Source: Dysidea avara
Lineage: Eukaryota; Porifera; Demospongiae; Dictyoceratida; Dysideidae
Length of the DNA stretch: 64,000 bases
NCBI RefSeq assembly: GCF_963678975.1
Contig: NC_089279.1
Coordinates: forward strand, 32,638,660 to 32,702,659
Direction: 5' to 3'
Shown: positions 35,090-45,775 of the stretch, piece after piece
How positions within the stretch are numbered: the first letter of the stretch is position 1
Layout of the letters: each line of letters starts with the position of its first letter
Program-made: the position numbers and the translations under genes
Notes under the pieces: generated by a model
The model's input: only the letters and a program-made list of their open reading frames with translations
Told to the model about the DNA's origin: nothing
The model's database searches: none

Positions 35090-35665
35090 TTATGACATGG
35101 CCCTGTGAAGACCAAGCTCTTTTAGTACATTGTATAGCAGAGCAAAGCAAACAAAGAGAAAGCCAACACTCAGTATAGCTGTGTATGGTTCATTACACTT
35201 ATTAGACAGCAAACTAACCAGTCTCTTATACAGTTGCCTCATAACCCATTTCTTCAGTTTCTGATAGAGAAGAACACTAATAGAGTAAAAGTGCTGTGTT
35301 CCCCACTTTCCGTATTCTTGAATCATATAAGCCCACTTAAGCTTCTTCACCAATTCATGTTTCCAGTAACAAGACTGAAGGCTGCATGGATACACTGTTG
35401 GAAGAGGGAAGCGGATTAAAATCTTGAATATCAGCATAACACTTTTCATAAAGACCACCCCAAAAGCTACTGAATTATTGAGACATCCAAATGAGCTCCA
35501 TCCTGTGAGGTCTTATACCTCACTGTAGCATATTGATAGAAATTGGGCATGAAAGAGCATGATCAACTGAGAAACCAGTGCCACACGCACAATGAGAAGG
35601 TGTTTGAGATGGGAAGCCATCCATATATCAAAGCAATAGCATTCCAAAAGGCAGAAATTCTAGCA
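35090..35665 (-). pseudogene. Decayed 3' end of CCHC/RLE-type retrotransposon
   Basis: Minus-strand text matches the C-terminal part of the element at 40.4-43.7 kb through several frameshifts and stops: A-F-W-N-A-I-A-L-I-Y-G-W, then H-C-A-C-G-T-G-F-S-V-D-H-A-L-S-C-P (zinc-knuckle-like), Q-D-G-A-H-L-D-V, F-W-G-G-L-Y-E-K-C, and near the end a S-A-I-Q-C-T-K-R-A-W-S-S-type motif. It is closer to the plus-strand copy at 42.7 kb than to the minus one. The long minus frame at 35090-35458 is a by-product, not a membrane protein. Confidence 0.75.
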
Positions 35666-35677
35666 TACTGAGTTCTA

Positions 35678-36018
35678 GTCTCATGCTCTGATTGTTTTTT
35701 TTTTCTTCTTTTGGTGGACGTCTCCAATAGTATTTTGTGTGGCTGATTCTACACTTTTGGAGATCATTGATTAGTGCAGATGAATACCCAAAGGCTTGTT
35801 AATGAAGAGAGAATGGGAAAAATCTTAACTCTGCATCCCAGGAATGTACACCTACCTATTCTTGCTTTGTTTAGAGGCCTTTGCTATTCATCAGCACTAA
35901 TCAACACAATTACCAAAAGTTGTAGATCTAGCTGCACAAAAATGCTATTAGAGATTCACCAGACTCTTTTTTCACTGGCCCTACACAAAAGAAAAACAAT
36001 GGTCTGGGAATTTGAGCT
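35678..36018. mobile_element. TIR element, relative of 43827-44144
   Basis: Inverted halves with TCTCCAATAG / CTATTAGAGA and TGATTAGTGCAGATGAATA / TATTCATCAGCACTAATCA, and AGGCCTTTGCTATTCATCA shared with 43827-44144. Terminal repeats are diverged (TAGTCTCATGCTCTG at the left). Confidence 0.6.
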
Positions 36019-36536
36019 CATAAATGGATGGAACAAAAAATAATCGATGTTGTAGGATTTCAGGATATATTATGATAATCATTGCTCATGTATTTCTCAG
36101 ATACTGTACAGGAGTCCCAGGGCATTGGCAACCCCTTAGGGAGTCTGAACTCGAATCGAAATACTCTCTGCACATGGAGGACATGTGACATCATCTTCAG
36201 TTCCACGTTGCTACAAATCCATCGTTTTCTAAATCGCAAATAATAATGGAACCACTTTTATTAGACGTAATTATTCCATCTATGCTGAGATAAAACAACA
36301 GAATCGTCATTGTAGTTGGTTGTGTCTTGTCTGATCACATGATCACAGTGTGTACAAGTAAATTTAAATCTTGTGTATACACTGTTATTCATTTGGAGGG
36401 TCCTTTAAGAGAGATTCTGCTGTAGACAATAGCTACTCCCTTCCAGCTTAGCTATGTATGTGTAACAAAGTGATAGTTAGTTGTGTGTTGCAACTTAGAG
36501 GGTAGAATAAAGCAGTTGCACTAGGATATTTTCATA

Positions 36537-36732
36537 GGTTAAAGTTTAGTTGTTGCACTGATCTGTAAGAGTAGAGACTGTCATGTTTTACAATCTATAG
36601 TAGGATATATTGTATAGATCTTCATTGTTGTAGCTGACAATGCACACACTTCATTGTAAAATAAGCATAGTACAAATATACAGTCTCTACTATTACAGAT
36701 CATAAGGTGTGTGCAACAATTAAACTTTAACC
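36537..36732. mobile_element. MITE with GGTTAAAGTTTA ends
   Basis: Ends GGTTAAAGTTTAGTTGTTGC and GCAACAATTAAACTTTAACC are inverted, followed by GATCTGTAAGAGTAGAGACT and its near-complement. The inner AGCTGACAATGCACACA recurs inverted at 36970-37000, so a second element may overlap. Confidence 0.7.
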
Positions 36733-39161
36733 TCAACACATAATTAACTATCCCTTAGTTACACAGCCCCCCCCCCTCTCAGTTAGAGTCTGTCCCAGAC
36801 TCTGCAACACAATAATCTAACAATTTTGCACTCACAGGATGTGATGCTCAGTAACTATAGCAACTATAATCACTATCTAATACTCACTAACTACAAAACA
36901 GGGTGCTGCTTACAGATGTAGTACTCTACAAAAAGTAACTATAAGTGATGTATAGCGCACAGATGTGGTACAATGCAATGTGTGCATTGTCAGCTACAAC
37001 AATGAAACTGTAAGAGCATGATCTATACTATCCATCCTACGCCAAAGCTTAAAGTAGCTATATAGTGCTGCTGCAGCTACAATTGGGGGTAAAGTCTCCA
37101 CTCCAGGAGAGCCTTCCCAGCTTGTTACTAAGGCCACATTACATATGTTCAGTAAAGCAGTCATACTATTAAATGATCTAATTATAATAGCTCAATATAT
37201 ATATATACATAAGGCTAAAATATGCAGTGTACATTTTGGCTTCTTGTATGGTTTTAGTGGGGTGTTTGAAGATAACTACATTATTTCCAATTTTTGCCAT
37301 AGGCTTCAATGTATTTTGACATCACGTTTGATTAACTGTTAATCCAGTATACTTTGGTGTGGCAATTAGTGATATGGATTTTCAGAAGCTTCTGGAACCA
37401 CTATACATATTAGTTGATCCTAGCACTGGGATCACAAATAGAATAAATATTGACAACCTGTTAATTATGGCATTATTTTGTATGCAAGTTGTGTTTGATA
37501 GTTCTTTTGTGAGGCAGGCACTTAATGGTGGAGTATTTAAATGATTTCTAGTCTTGTAGCTATTAACAAGCATTGTATGTATTGCTTCGCCAACTAGTTT
37601 TTACATGTGTGATATGCATAGCATTGATAATGGTGCTTCCCTTAATTTAACCATCACATCTTACAGTTCAGTGATTGTAATTGATGTTTTCTTTGTACCA
37701 TTGTTTCTGGTAACATTTCAGTATAGTGGTATAGCTTCAATACTATGCGTTTCATATGTGAGCAGTTATTTATACAGTTGCATATATATAGCTAGCTACA
37801 TTTAAAGAAGCAAAAAAGACATTATTGAGCTTATAATCACTGAAACAGTGTAAATTTCACAAACTAACCTGCAGAGCTAGTTCCCAACACTTTGAGTGTA
37901 ACACTAATGCAGTGAGGGTTAATGAGTGTCAAGAGGTTAGAATGACATTAGAGTATTTAGTTCCAAACATGCCTGATTTTCAATCTCAAAATGATTTCCT
38001 CAGATTTCCTCCTGTTATTGCTCATTCAAATTGCCATTCGCTGTTCTTTCCAAATCTATAGTCTGGAATCTAAGTTATCTTGGGTTTTTACGCCATTGAC
38101 CCCAAAACACCTAATACAAAATGTATGGATGAATTTGCTACACCACATTGGTTTAGGCCATTTGAATGCCAAAATTTATGTGAATTAACTGGGCTTCTTC
38201 TAATATAATTGTGCTCACAGTGAGTTGCTCTACATGTATCACACCCTGAAAGTTGTTAAACGGACATGAGGTAGGCAGTACACAATAATTAATTCCATTT
38301 TAATAGTTTTTCAATGGAATGTATTAATTGTTCCAGCTGGCATTTTTTGCCATTGAACAAAGTAAGGCAAACGTCTGCAAACTTCATCATAATTATGTCA
38401 ATGTCATAACTAGCTACTTCATGGTAGCTATTTGTTGAACTCAGTACCACCGCTTAAAGAGTACTCTTTAAAGTTTATGCATACGTAGCAGTTACCAATA
38501 CTGCATGTGCTGGCATTATAAAATTATAGTCTATATGCCTGAGTCAGCCTGCAACATGTGTACAAAGAGAAGGCTAAAATATGTACATTGAATCTATAGT
38601 TTCGTGGTTAAAAGCTTTCATCAGCATTCTACAATTGAATTTTGTTCATTCTGAGTTGCTAATTGGGTACAGTCTTCCATCAACAAATGTCTAGACAATG
38701 CTGCCTCTGCCACTATATTGGCTTCTAGAAAGATTTTTCTGGCAAAGAATTGTAAGAAGTGGAACACTAATTATTATAGGTTAGGTATAGCTATATCTTA
38801 TATTGTGTCTTACAGTTTTATTTTATATAATTTTTGCCATGTCCACATTAGGTTCCATTCGTGGTCCCGGCTATTGGTGGTCGCATGTTGTCCGAGGACT
38901 CACATGCTTACACTGATTTTTGTTGTTATTGTTGTACATATTTTCATCATTCATGATGGTTTTTCTCTCTTAAAAAAATACCCATGCATGCACGGAAGAC
39001 GTACAGCTAAACTTAATGATTGCGAGTTTAATTGCACTTTGGTCAATAATAGCTATTGCATGCTTATCTCTTTAGTGACTGGTAGCTAGCTACTAGCTAA
39101 TCAATGATCATAATTATTACCATCATATATATAGCTCTACATGCTTCAGACGGCTGTAATA
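36733..39161. other. No gene supported
   Basis: Successive plus frames at 37145, 37359, 37605, 37991 and 38718 show no known motif, no consistent splice linkage and an AT-driven composition. The one at 37359-37544 reads most like protein (D-M-D-F-Q-K-L-L-E-P-L-Y-I-L-V-D-P) and could be an element remnant. Confidence 0.4.
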
Positions 39162-39320
39162 TAGTCTCGTACCCAGACCGCGGCTTTTTTCCCTTTTTGT
39201 ATTTGGGTGGGGGAAAAAGGGGTCTTCCGCGGGTGTAACTCGTTTTGAATCCCCAGAGAGTGGCAACCCCCCACCCAAAGTACAAAATGGAAAAAAAAGC
39301 AGTCTGGGTACGCGAGATTA
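39162..39320. mobile_element. Short TIR element (TCTCGTACCCAGAC ends)
   Basis: Ends AGTCTCGTACCCAGACCGC and GCAGTCTGGGTACGCGAGAT are inverted with one extra base, plus A-rich and G-rich blocks as in 43827-44144. About 159 bp. Confidence 0.7.
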
Positions 39321-39684
39321 TAGCTGTAATACGCCAGGATAGCTAGCTAGCTAGCTATAACGGCCGGGAATACTGAACACAATGTAATCAACTAAAACTT
39401 ACTCACCTGGTGGCAAACAGCTGTATAAGTTATGACCAGCCTTGCTGTCCGTCACGTAACCTGTTGCGAGGGGTCCGACATGCACTGAGAGAAATCTCGT
39501 ACTGTAACGTCCGTGTTTCTCTGTAAATTAGAAAGATCTTCCGTAAACTATAATTTTCGTCGAGTGGAAATCAACTTGGAAGAGCAAAATAAATAAATAA
39601 ATAAATTTCACCGAAGACTGTATTACATATAATATATTTAAGTATTTTTTTGAATATACCAAGAGTATAAACTCTTGGTAATAA

Positions 39685-40082
39685 TGCACCTATCAATGTT
39701 AAGCCCCACCCCCCCCAGTACGGGGAGGGTGGGGATATAGTGGGGATTTGATCAAGTGGAAAGTCAAATTCCCCTACCTGGGGGTGAATTATCAGGTCAA
39801 ATCCCCACATAGTCCCACCCTATGAGGTGGGGATAGGAAGGGGATTTGAGAACCAACGTGTTGTAAAAACAGAAGCCACAGTGGCAAAGGTACACGATGT
39901 GCTGCGGTTTTATCACGTGTGCTCTCGCGCTTCACGTATAAACCTACTGTAAAGGATCTATGCTACTATAGAGCGCTTGTTCAAATTCCCCACCCCTGGG
40001 GGCAAAATTTAAGTTCAAATCCCCTCCTAACGCCCCACATAGCCCGTACTGGGTGGGGTGGGGCTTGACATTGATAGGTGCA
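39685..40082. mobile_element. PIF/Harbinger-type MITE, TAA duplication
   Basis: Ends TGCACCTATCAATGTTAAGC and GCTTGACATTGATAGGTGCA, flanked by TAA at 39682-39684 and 40083-40085. The interior has several CCCCTACCTGGGGG-like blocks. Confidence 0.85.
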
Positions 40083-40419
40083 TAAAGGACTTGCAGCGTG
40101 ACGTAAATCATCGTAATTGCTAAGCAACCCTAGCTGTCGGCCATGTTTCTGGACAGTGTTGTGGCTGAAAAGCGCTTTCTCAGGATTTGATACTGACTGT
40201 AATGACTCAGTGTTGATTTGTGTTGCAAATATCACCCAGCTCGTTAAAAACAGCGAAGAAGTTAGAATTGGTGACTAACGTGGTATCGAAATTTTTAATT
40301 AACCACCTCTTTCACAAAGCCAATGATAAGATCTTCTATTTCAAAACAGCCCCGCTTCCCAGTGCCACTATACTCAGCGCTTAGTAAATAAATCTCGTTA
40401 CCTTCGTTCTGACCCAATA
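40083..40419. other. Spacer, no gene seen
   Basis: Between the Harbinger MITE and the 3' end of the retrotransposon. No coding signal. Confidence 0.4.
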
Positions 40420-40593
40420 TATATATATATTTTTTTTAAAGAAAGAAGAACCGGCCCAAGTTGGCACTCCCGTCCACCACATTCTACTCTACACTAAGAT
40501 GTTCTATAAAATGGGTTTAGCCTATTCCTACACCTACAGAGCTGCTGAAACAGAATCTACAGAACATAGAATAGAAAAAAAAGGAAATGGGGC

Positions 40594-42687
40594 TTAAATG
40601 GCCCCAAGACGCCCCTCCCCCAGTGCAAGGTCAACTGATGCTGGAACATGACCCTTAAAGGGATGACCAGAGGAGGAGCGAGAACCCCTTATGCACATGA
40701 TGGCAGAGTGCAATAAAGAGAAGCCAAGACGGCAGTGAAGCCAGCTCATCACCCTACAGTAGGGTGATTTCCACTTACAAGATAGGAGGAAGGCCAGGCG
40801 CTTGTAAGCCACAGTGGTGGAGGCACCCATGCCTCCAGAAGTTGAAAAAACAAGAGGACTAAAGTTACCATGTTCCACCTCTCGCACTCTCTCCTCATAC
40901 TGACGGCGCTTCGAAGTTTCATGCTGGCGATAGGGATTACAACGGTTTGAAGGGGCATAAGGGTTAAATATTCTAACATCAAAAAAAGTAGGTTCAAACC
41001 GAGAACCCCAGAATCCAGAAGCCTTGATGTCCAAGCGAGCACCGACATCTTGGTTAGCTGTACGTAGGGAGAGAGATTCACCACTCAAGGGCTGAAGGGA
41101 AGGTTCAGTAGATACATCATGACAAACCTCTGACATTAATTCTGCAGTCAAATCTCGGATGTCATTGTGGCGGATGGTACGGAAAGCTCCGTTCGGACAG
41201 CTGAGAGCATGTTCAATGTTGTTGGATCTGCCACAGACACAGCTGACAGGAAGATTCTTAGGAGACCAACCATAACGGAAAGCTAGCGCATCACAAAAGC
41301 CACCTTTGTGGAGAGCAAATCCATGACATTCCAAAGGCAAAGTGGAAAGCCAGGAGGATGCACCCTTCTCACCAGCAAGTTTCAGGGACAGTTGGAGATT
41401 GTTGGGCAAAGTCGAGAAAAACTCTGAAAATCTTTGAGAGAGATTCTGACGTTTGATGGATAGAGCTTCTTGTTTAAGAGCACGCTGTTGTTGTAGGATG
41501 GAGGAATCAAAGCAAGAAAGCTGATTCAGGATGGCAGATGCTAGGAGGGATGTAACAGATGTGGAAAACTGATAGTTGTCTTGGGAAGATTTACAAGGGT
41601 CAAATACACCAAGACCCCCTTGACGTATTGGCAAAGCAAACATAGCCCGTTCAGAGTCATTAGGGGCATGGAGACATAACTTCGGCAGCAAGTGCAGACG
41701 AATAGCCTCCTCAAGGGGAGCGAGTTGAGAGGACAAATCACACACAGTTCTAGTTAAAAAGGTCCAACGAGATGACAGGCCATGAATCATAGCGGAATAT
41801 GCAGCATGTGGCTGACTGGAGGCAAAATTGGAAAGCTGAATAACGTCATTCCGCCATTGACATACCCTTTCCTGAAGAAAGATGGATTTAAATTCAGGGG
41901 AACCAAGAGGAGCTCCCAAGTAGGGACGACCTTCAGTTGTAATGCGCAGGGAAGTACCAGCAAATAAAGTGCAGGCAGTGTCATAGTAATCTTCTTTAAC
42001 GACCAACCAGGACTTGGAAGCATTCACGTAATACCCATAACCAGGACCCAAACCAGACAACTGTTTCCACCAGACCAGCAGGTCAGCAAGAGACCCGGCA
42101 GCAGCAGCATCATCTGCAAACCATACTTGAGTGGCCAAGCCATCCAACTTTTGTATAAGAGGAACAGTAGAGAGCGCATACATGGCCATAGCCAAGGGAT
42201 CACCCTGAGTGGTCCCCTCTTCAGAGAGTAGACATTCACCTTCAATAAATAAAGAGGATGCCTCCCTATACACATTGGTAAGAGTAACAGCAAGTGGAGG
42301 GCAGATAAAGTGTAAATTGTGTAAAGAAACATGCCGATTTAAGGAATTGAAAGTGTTGGAGGCATCGGCCAAAAGCACAGCCTGGGTGTTAGAAGAATGG
42401 AAAAGGCTTTGCATAGCATGGACTGCAGCTTCACAGCCAGCCTCTTGACCAGCACAAAGTTGGAGGTTGCCTGCAGCCTCCAAAATGTCAGTCTTCACCA
42501 TAAAAAGAATAGCTTTGGATATAATCCGACGACTCGTCTCACCTATACCAATGGGACGAACGCCTGGATTCTTGTCGAGGGCAATAAGGCGGCAAGCCAA
42601 AAGGGGTGAAAGGCCATGAGGATTTATGTAAGTGGATGCCATCCGTCTAGCAACAGAGGCAAGGGAATCACACCAATCAGCAGATGT
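40594..42687 (-). pseudogene. Reverse transcriptase / restriction-like endonuclease frame
   Basis: Continuous frame of at least 682 residues from the ATG at 42642, open upstream to the insertion junction at 42687 and resuming beyond 43567. Reverse-transcriptase landmarks: L-L-A-D-A-S-N-T-F-N-S-L (89-100, catalytic Asp), T-T-Q-G-D-P-L-A (144-151) and W-F-A-D-D-A (174-179, the x-A-D-D box). C-terminal: C-V-C-G x6 H-A-L-S-C (468-482, knuckle-like), R-H-N-D-I-R-D (491-497), and D at 538 with F-D-V-R-I-F at 554-559, as in a PD-(D/E)xK-type nuclease. This order (RT, CCHC, nuclease) is that of R2-like elements, which nick target DNA and prime reverse transcription there. The part shown has no stops, but the insertion and missing 5' end make it inactive. 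Confidence 0.8.
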
Positions 42688-43567
42688 CAGCCAAAGGGGC
42701 CTCTAACTGGCTTACCACCCGGCCCCTACAGGAACATGGCTTTGCACTGCATAAGTCCGCGTTTCACGATGCCGTGGCACTACGTTATGGGTGGTCTCCT
42801 CAGCGGACTCCTGCTCACTGTGCATGTGGGACTTCCTTTTCAGTGGAGCATGCTTTATCCTGTCCCAAGGGTGGCTTACCTTCTATCCGACACAATGAGA
42901 TCAGAGATCTAACTGCTACCCTGTTGACTGAAGTATGCTCTCAGGTAGCTGTTGAACCAGAGCTCCAGCCGGTTTCACAGCAGGACTACCCTGCTTCTGC
43001 CAATATCCAAGATGGTGCCCGTCTTGACATCGCCATGAATGGTTTTTGGGGTGGAAGAAGTGAAAGATGTTTTGTGGATGTGCGGGTGTTCAACCCTCTG
43101 GCTGCTTCTAATGCGTCCTCATCACTGGCCTCCTGTTATCGGAGGCACGAGAACATTAAGAAACGTGCGTATGCTCAGAGAATTCGTGAGGAGGAGCATG
43201 CCTCTTTTACCCCCCTGGTAATGTCTGCCTCTGGTGGTCTGGCTCATGAGGCTTCTGTTTTTTATCAACGCTTGGCTCATCAACTTTCAAACAAGTGGGG
43301 CGATGATTACTCTGTTGTCATGGGGTGGTTAAGGTGCTGTCTATCTTTTTCTCTCATGCGGTCCTCCATACAATGCATCCGCGGAGCCCGCTCATCCATC
43401 GGTCACTATGTTAAGACTCCCCCAATTGTGGAGCTGATTCGGGCAGAGTCTCAGTTTGCCGTGGACTAAGAAAGTCCCGGTTTGTCCAGCACAGGCCATT
43501 TATGTGCTGGGGGTGGTAGGCAAGGGCAGTCCATCAAGCCCGGGTAAAAAAAAAAAAAAAAAAAAAA
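42688..43567 (+). mobile_element. 5'-truncated relative nested in the retrotransposon
   Basis: A plus-strand insertion encoding only the C-terminal 260 residues of the same family (42688-43469: C-A-C-G-T-S-F-S-V-E-H-A-L-S-C, R-H-N-E-I-R-D, G-A-R-L-D-I, F-V-D-V-R-V-F), then a short 3' UTR and a poly(A) run at about 43546-43567. It is flanked by ATCAGCAGATGT (42676-42687) and ATCTGCAGATGT (43568-43579), an 11/12 target-site duplication. Both the poly(A) and the 5' truncation are classical for target-primed reverse transcription. It differs clearly in sequence from its host element. Confidence 0.9.
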
Positions 43568-43684
43568 ATCTGCAGATGTAGACTGGAAGGAAGTACACAT
43601 ACGCCGCCAACCAGCAGCATCAATGCCAGAGGGACCAGCAGCCCCATCAGTTTTGAGGCAGGAATTGCGAATGACTACTCCATC

Positions 43685-43822
43685 ATATGCGTATTTTGTA
43701 CCGTACGCGTATGATACCGTACCGTACGCGTAAGCCCGGAAAAAAAAAATGATACCATACGCGTACGGTACGATTTTCCGTACCATACGCGTACGGTATA
43801 GGCATACGCGTATGGTACGTAC
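43685..43822. repeat. CGCG-centred palindromic repeats
   Basis: Five TACGCGTA octamers, each in a larger near-palindrome such as CCGTACGCGTATGG or CCATACGCGTACGG, with one A-run between. Apparent Tyr-Ala-Tyr-Gly-rich translations here are artefacts. Unusually CG-rich for this window. Confidence 0.85.
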
Positions 43823-43826
43823 CATA

Positions 43827-44144
43827 GTCTCGTGCCCAGACCGCTTTTTTTTCTTTTTGTGCGGGGGCGGAGAAAAAAGGGTCTGGTGGATCTCCAATAC
43901 ATTTTTTTTGTGCAGGCGGATCACGAAGCAACAATAGGAAATACGGCGCGCGTACCAAGCAAACGCGCGCCGTATTTCCTATTGTTGCTTCGTTAACAGG
44001 CCTTTGCTATTCATCACCACTAATCAACGATCCCCAAAAGTTGTAGATCCGGCTGCACAAAAAATGTATTGGAGATCCACCATGTAGACCCTTTTTTTCT
44101 CCGCCCCCACACAAAAAGAAAAAAAAGCGGCCTGGGCACGAGAC
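43827..44144. mobile_element. Long-TIR element (GTCTCGTGCCCAGACCGC), TA-flanked
   Basis: Ends GTCTCGTGCCCAGACCGC and GCGGCCTGGGCACGAGAC are inverted with arms near 95 bp, including matching TGGATCTCCAATAC / GTATTGGAGATCCA blocks. TA flanks each end (43825-43826, 44145-44146). The centre holds a separate 30-bp perfect hairpin. Superfamily uncertain. Confidence 0.8.
43924..43992. repeat. Perfect 30-bp hairpin with 9-nt loop
   Basis: Arms 43924-43953 and 43963-43992 are exact inverse complements (CGAAGCAACAATAGGAAATA at the outer left, CGCGCGT at the inner edge). GC-rich at the loop end. It has no counterpart in the related element at 35678-36018, so it may be a separate insertion. Confidence 0.9.
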
Positions 44145-44146
44145 TA

Positions 44147-44473
44147 CCCAATACACGCCACAGAAAGTTGTCCCGAAACATGTCCGCCAAGCAACCGTTG
44201 CTTCACGCGTGCAAGTCCTCTATACCAAGAATTCATAATAGAGGGAGGAACTCTATCGGTTAGCTACCACGAAAGAAAGGCGGGCGGCGCTCCTAGCTAA
44301 CTAATTAGTGTACACGGTTATTGCACCAAAATTACGGGTATGCGGAGATTTACGATTGGATGTTGGATGACGTTGAAAGATTTAGTTGGATGAGATTGTT
44401 AAGGAGTCCACAGTACGCCGAGATTGTGAACGAGTTGTGGCGGACCCTTGAACTTAGCTACAAATGAAATATA
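44147..44473. other. Spacer, no gene seen
   Basis: No coding signal or element ends recognised. Confidence 0.4.
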
Positions 44474-44546
44474 AGGCCAAGCAAACTTGATTAGCTACTT
44501 GTTTCTCATCCACAAAAATTATTTCCATGCGGGCGGGGGGTCATTA
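44474..44546. mobile_element. Left end of AGGCC-type MITE
   Basis: AAGGCCAAGCAAACTTGATTA, TTGTTTCTCATCCA and CCATGCGGGCGGGG match the left part of 18606-18958. Its right half is displaced by the LINE beginning at 44547. Confidence 0.65.
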
Positions 44547-45775
44547 TTTGTATTTGTATTTTAAGAATAAAGGCTTATGCCTGTACATCCATAAACAAAT
44601 TATGTACTTAGCAATTCTAATTACTATACAAAATCCAGTAAGCAATTACTGTAATGTCTGTCCAGCAGTGTTTTAAAATCATTGACAGAGGGAGAATCAA
44701 CAATAGATTGGGGTAATGAATTTCAGTCATTGATTACTCTGCATGTTACTATAAAAATTAGATCTTGTATACGAATTAGTGTGATGTTTGAATAATTTCC
44801 TTGTGTGACCTCTTGTTACAGTAGAAGTAGATGGGGTAAATAAAAATGATTTTCTATATCATAACTGCCTTTGAGAATTTGGTACAAATAGATCAAATCA
44901 CCCCTTCGTCTACAGTGTTGTAAAGATGGTATGTTTAGATGTCTTAATCTGTCGTAGTATGATAAATGGTTGATAGATGGAATCATTCTGGTTGCTTTAT
45001 GCTGTATTCTTTCAAGTTTTTGAATGTCAAGTGTGTAAGAAGGTCCCCATATGACATTGTTATATTCAACAATTGGGCTAACAAGTGTTTTACCATGACA
45101 TCAGAGTCCTTACACTCAAATGATTTACAGACGAGACCTAGAATCCGGTAGGCCATTTTAACTACCATATCTGTGTGAATGTGAAATTTTAATTTTGAGT
45201 CAATTTGTATGCCAAGATCTTGAATGTTATCCAATAGCTCCAGCTGGATTCCTGCTATAGTATAATTGCCGGTGTATGGAGCATTGCCAATATGTAAGAC
45301 CTTGCATTTTAAAATATTAAAAGATAATAATCAACGTTTTGACCAGTCAAGCAAAATATTTATGTCATTTTGCAGTACAAGGCAGTCTTCAGAAGAACGG
45401 ATGGTACGATAGAGCTTTATATCATCTGCAAACATCAGTAACTGACTGGAGACAAGTGACGGCAGTTCGTTAACATATAGAGAAAACAATGACGGACCAA
45501 GTATTGAACCTTGTGGGACACCGCTGAAAACCTGTACCCAAGATGACAAGACACCATTAATTTTAACACATTGACATCGACCTGTAAGAAAACTTTTGAA
45601 CCAGCTCACCGTTAATTCCATATGCTTGAAGTTTCAATAAAAGTCTAGTATGTGGGATGCTGTCAAATGCTTTTGAGAAATCAAAATAAACTACATCAGT
45701 AGAGAGACGTTCATCGAGTGATAAGGCCCAATCATTTAAAGCATGTAGTAGTTGAGTACAACATGATCACAGTTT
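44547..45775 (-). pseudogene. LINE reverse transcriptase remnant
   Basis: Reads D-V-V-Y-F-D-F-S-K-A-F-D-S-I-P-H (RT motif A), G-V-P-Q-G-S-I-L-G-P, M-F-A-D-D-I-K-L-Y-R, then L-G-I-Q-I-D-S-K-L-K-F-H and I-L-G-L-V-C-K-S-F in order on the minus strand. At least one frameshift (near 45620) and in-frame stops interrupt it. The 3' end has a short AATAC-type tail at 44547-44570. CR1/L2/jockey-like by general appearance; exact clade unknown. Confidence 0.8.

Larger units (their letters stand above)
40420..43679 (-). mobile_element. Non-LTR retrotransposon with RT and C-terminal RLE (R2-like layout), 5' truncated
   Basis: Minus-strand element with its 3' end at an A-rich/TA-rich tract near 40420-40445 and the most 5' coding text near 43679 (R-N-S-C-L-K-T-D-G-A-A-G-P-S-G-I-D-A-A-G-W). 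It is split by a plus-strand insertion at 42688-43567. Beyond 43680 the sequence is an unrelated CGCG palindromic repeat, so the true 5' part is missing. Clade assignment is by domain layout only. Confidence 0.8.

Noticed and set aside
35090..35458. 122-codon minus frame that looks like a small membrane protein
   Set aside because: Other frames of the same strand carry the retrotransposon C-terminal domain, so this frame is a by-product of a decayed element.
37359..37544. 61-codon plus frame with protein-like composition
   Set aside because: No known motif, no splice partners and no neighbour context; listed only as spacer.
42616..42912. Plus frame starting inside the minus-strand retrotransposon
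   Set aside because: It is an alternative frame across the insertion junction; the real plus frame is the retrotransposon C-terminus beginning at the junction.
43675..43958. Tyr-Gly-Ala-rich minus frames
   Set aside because: They translate the CGCG palindromic repeats and the flanking TIR element, with no independent coding support.
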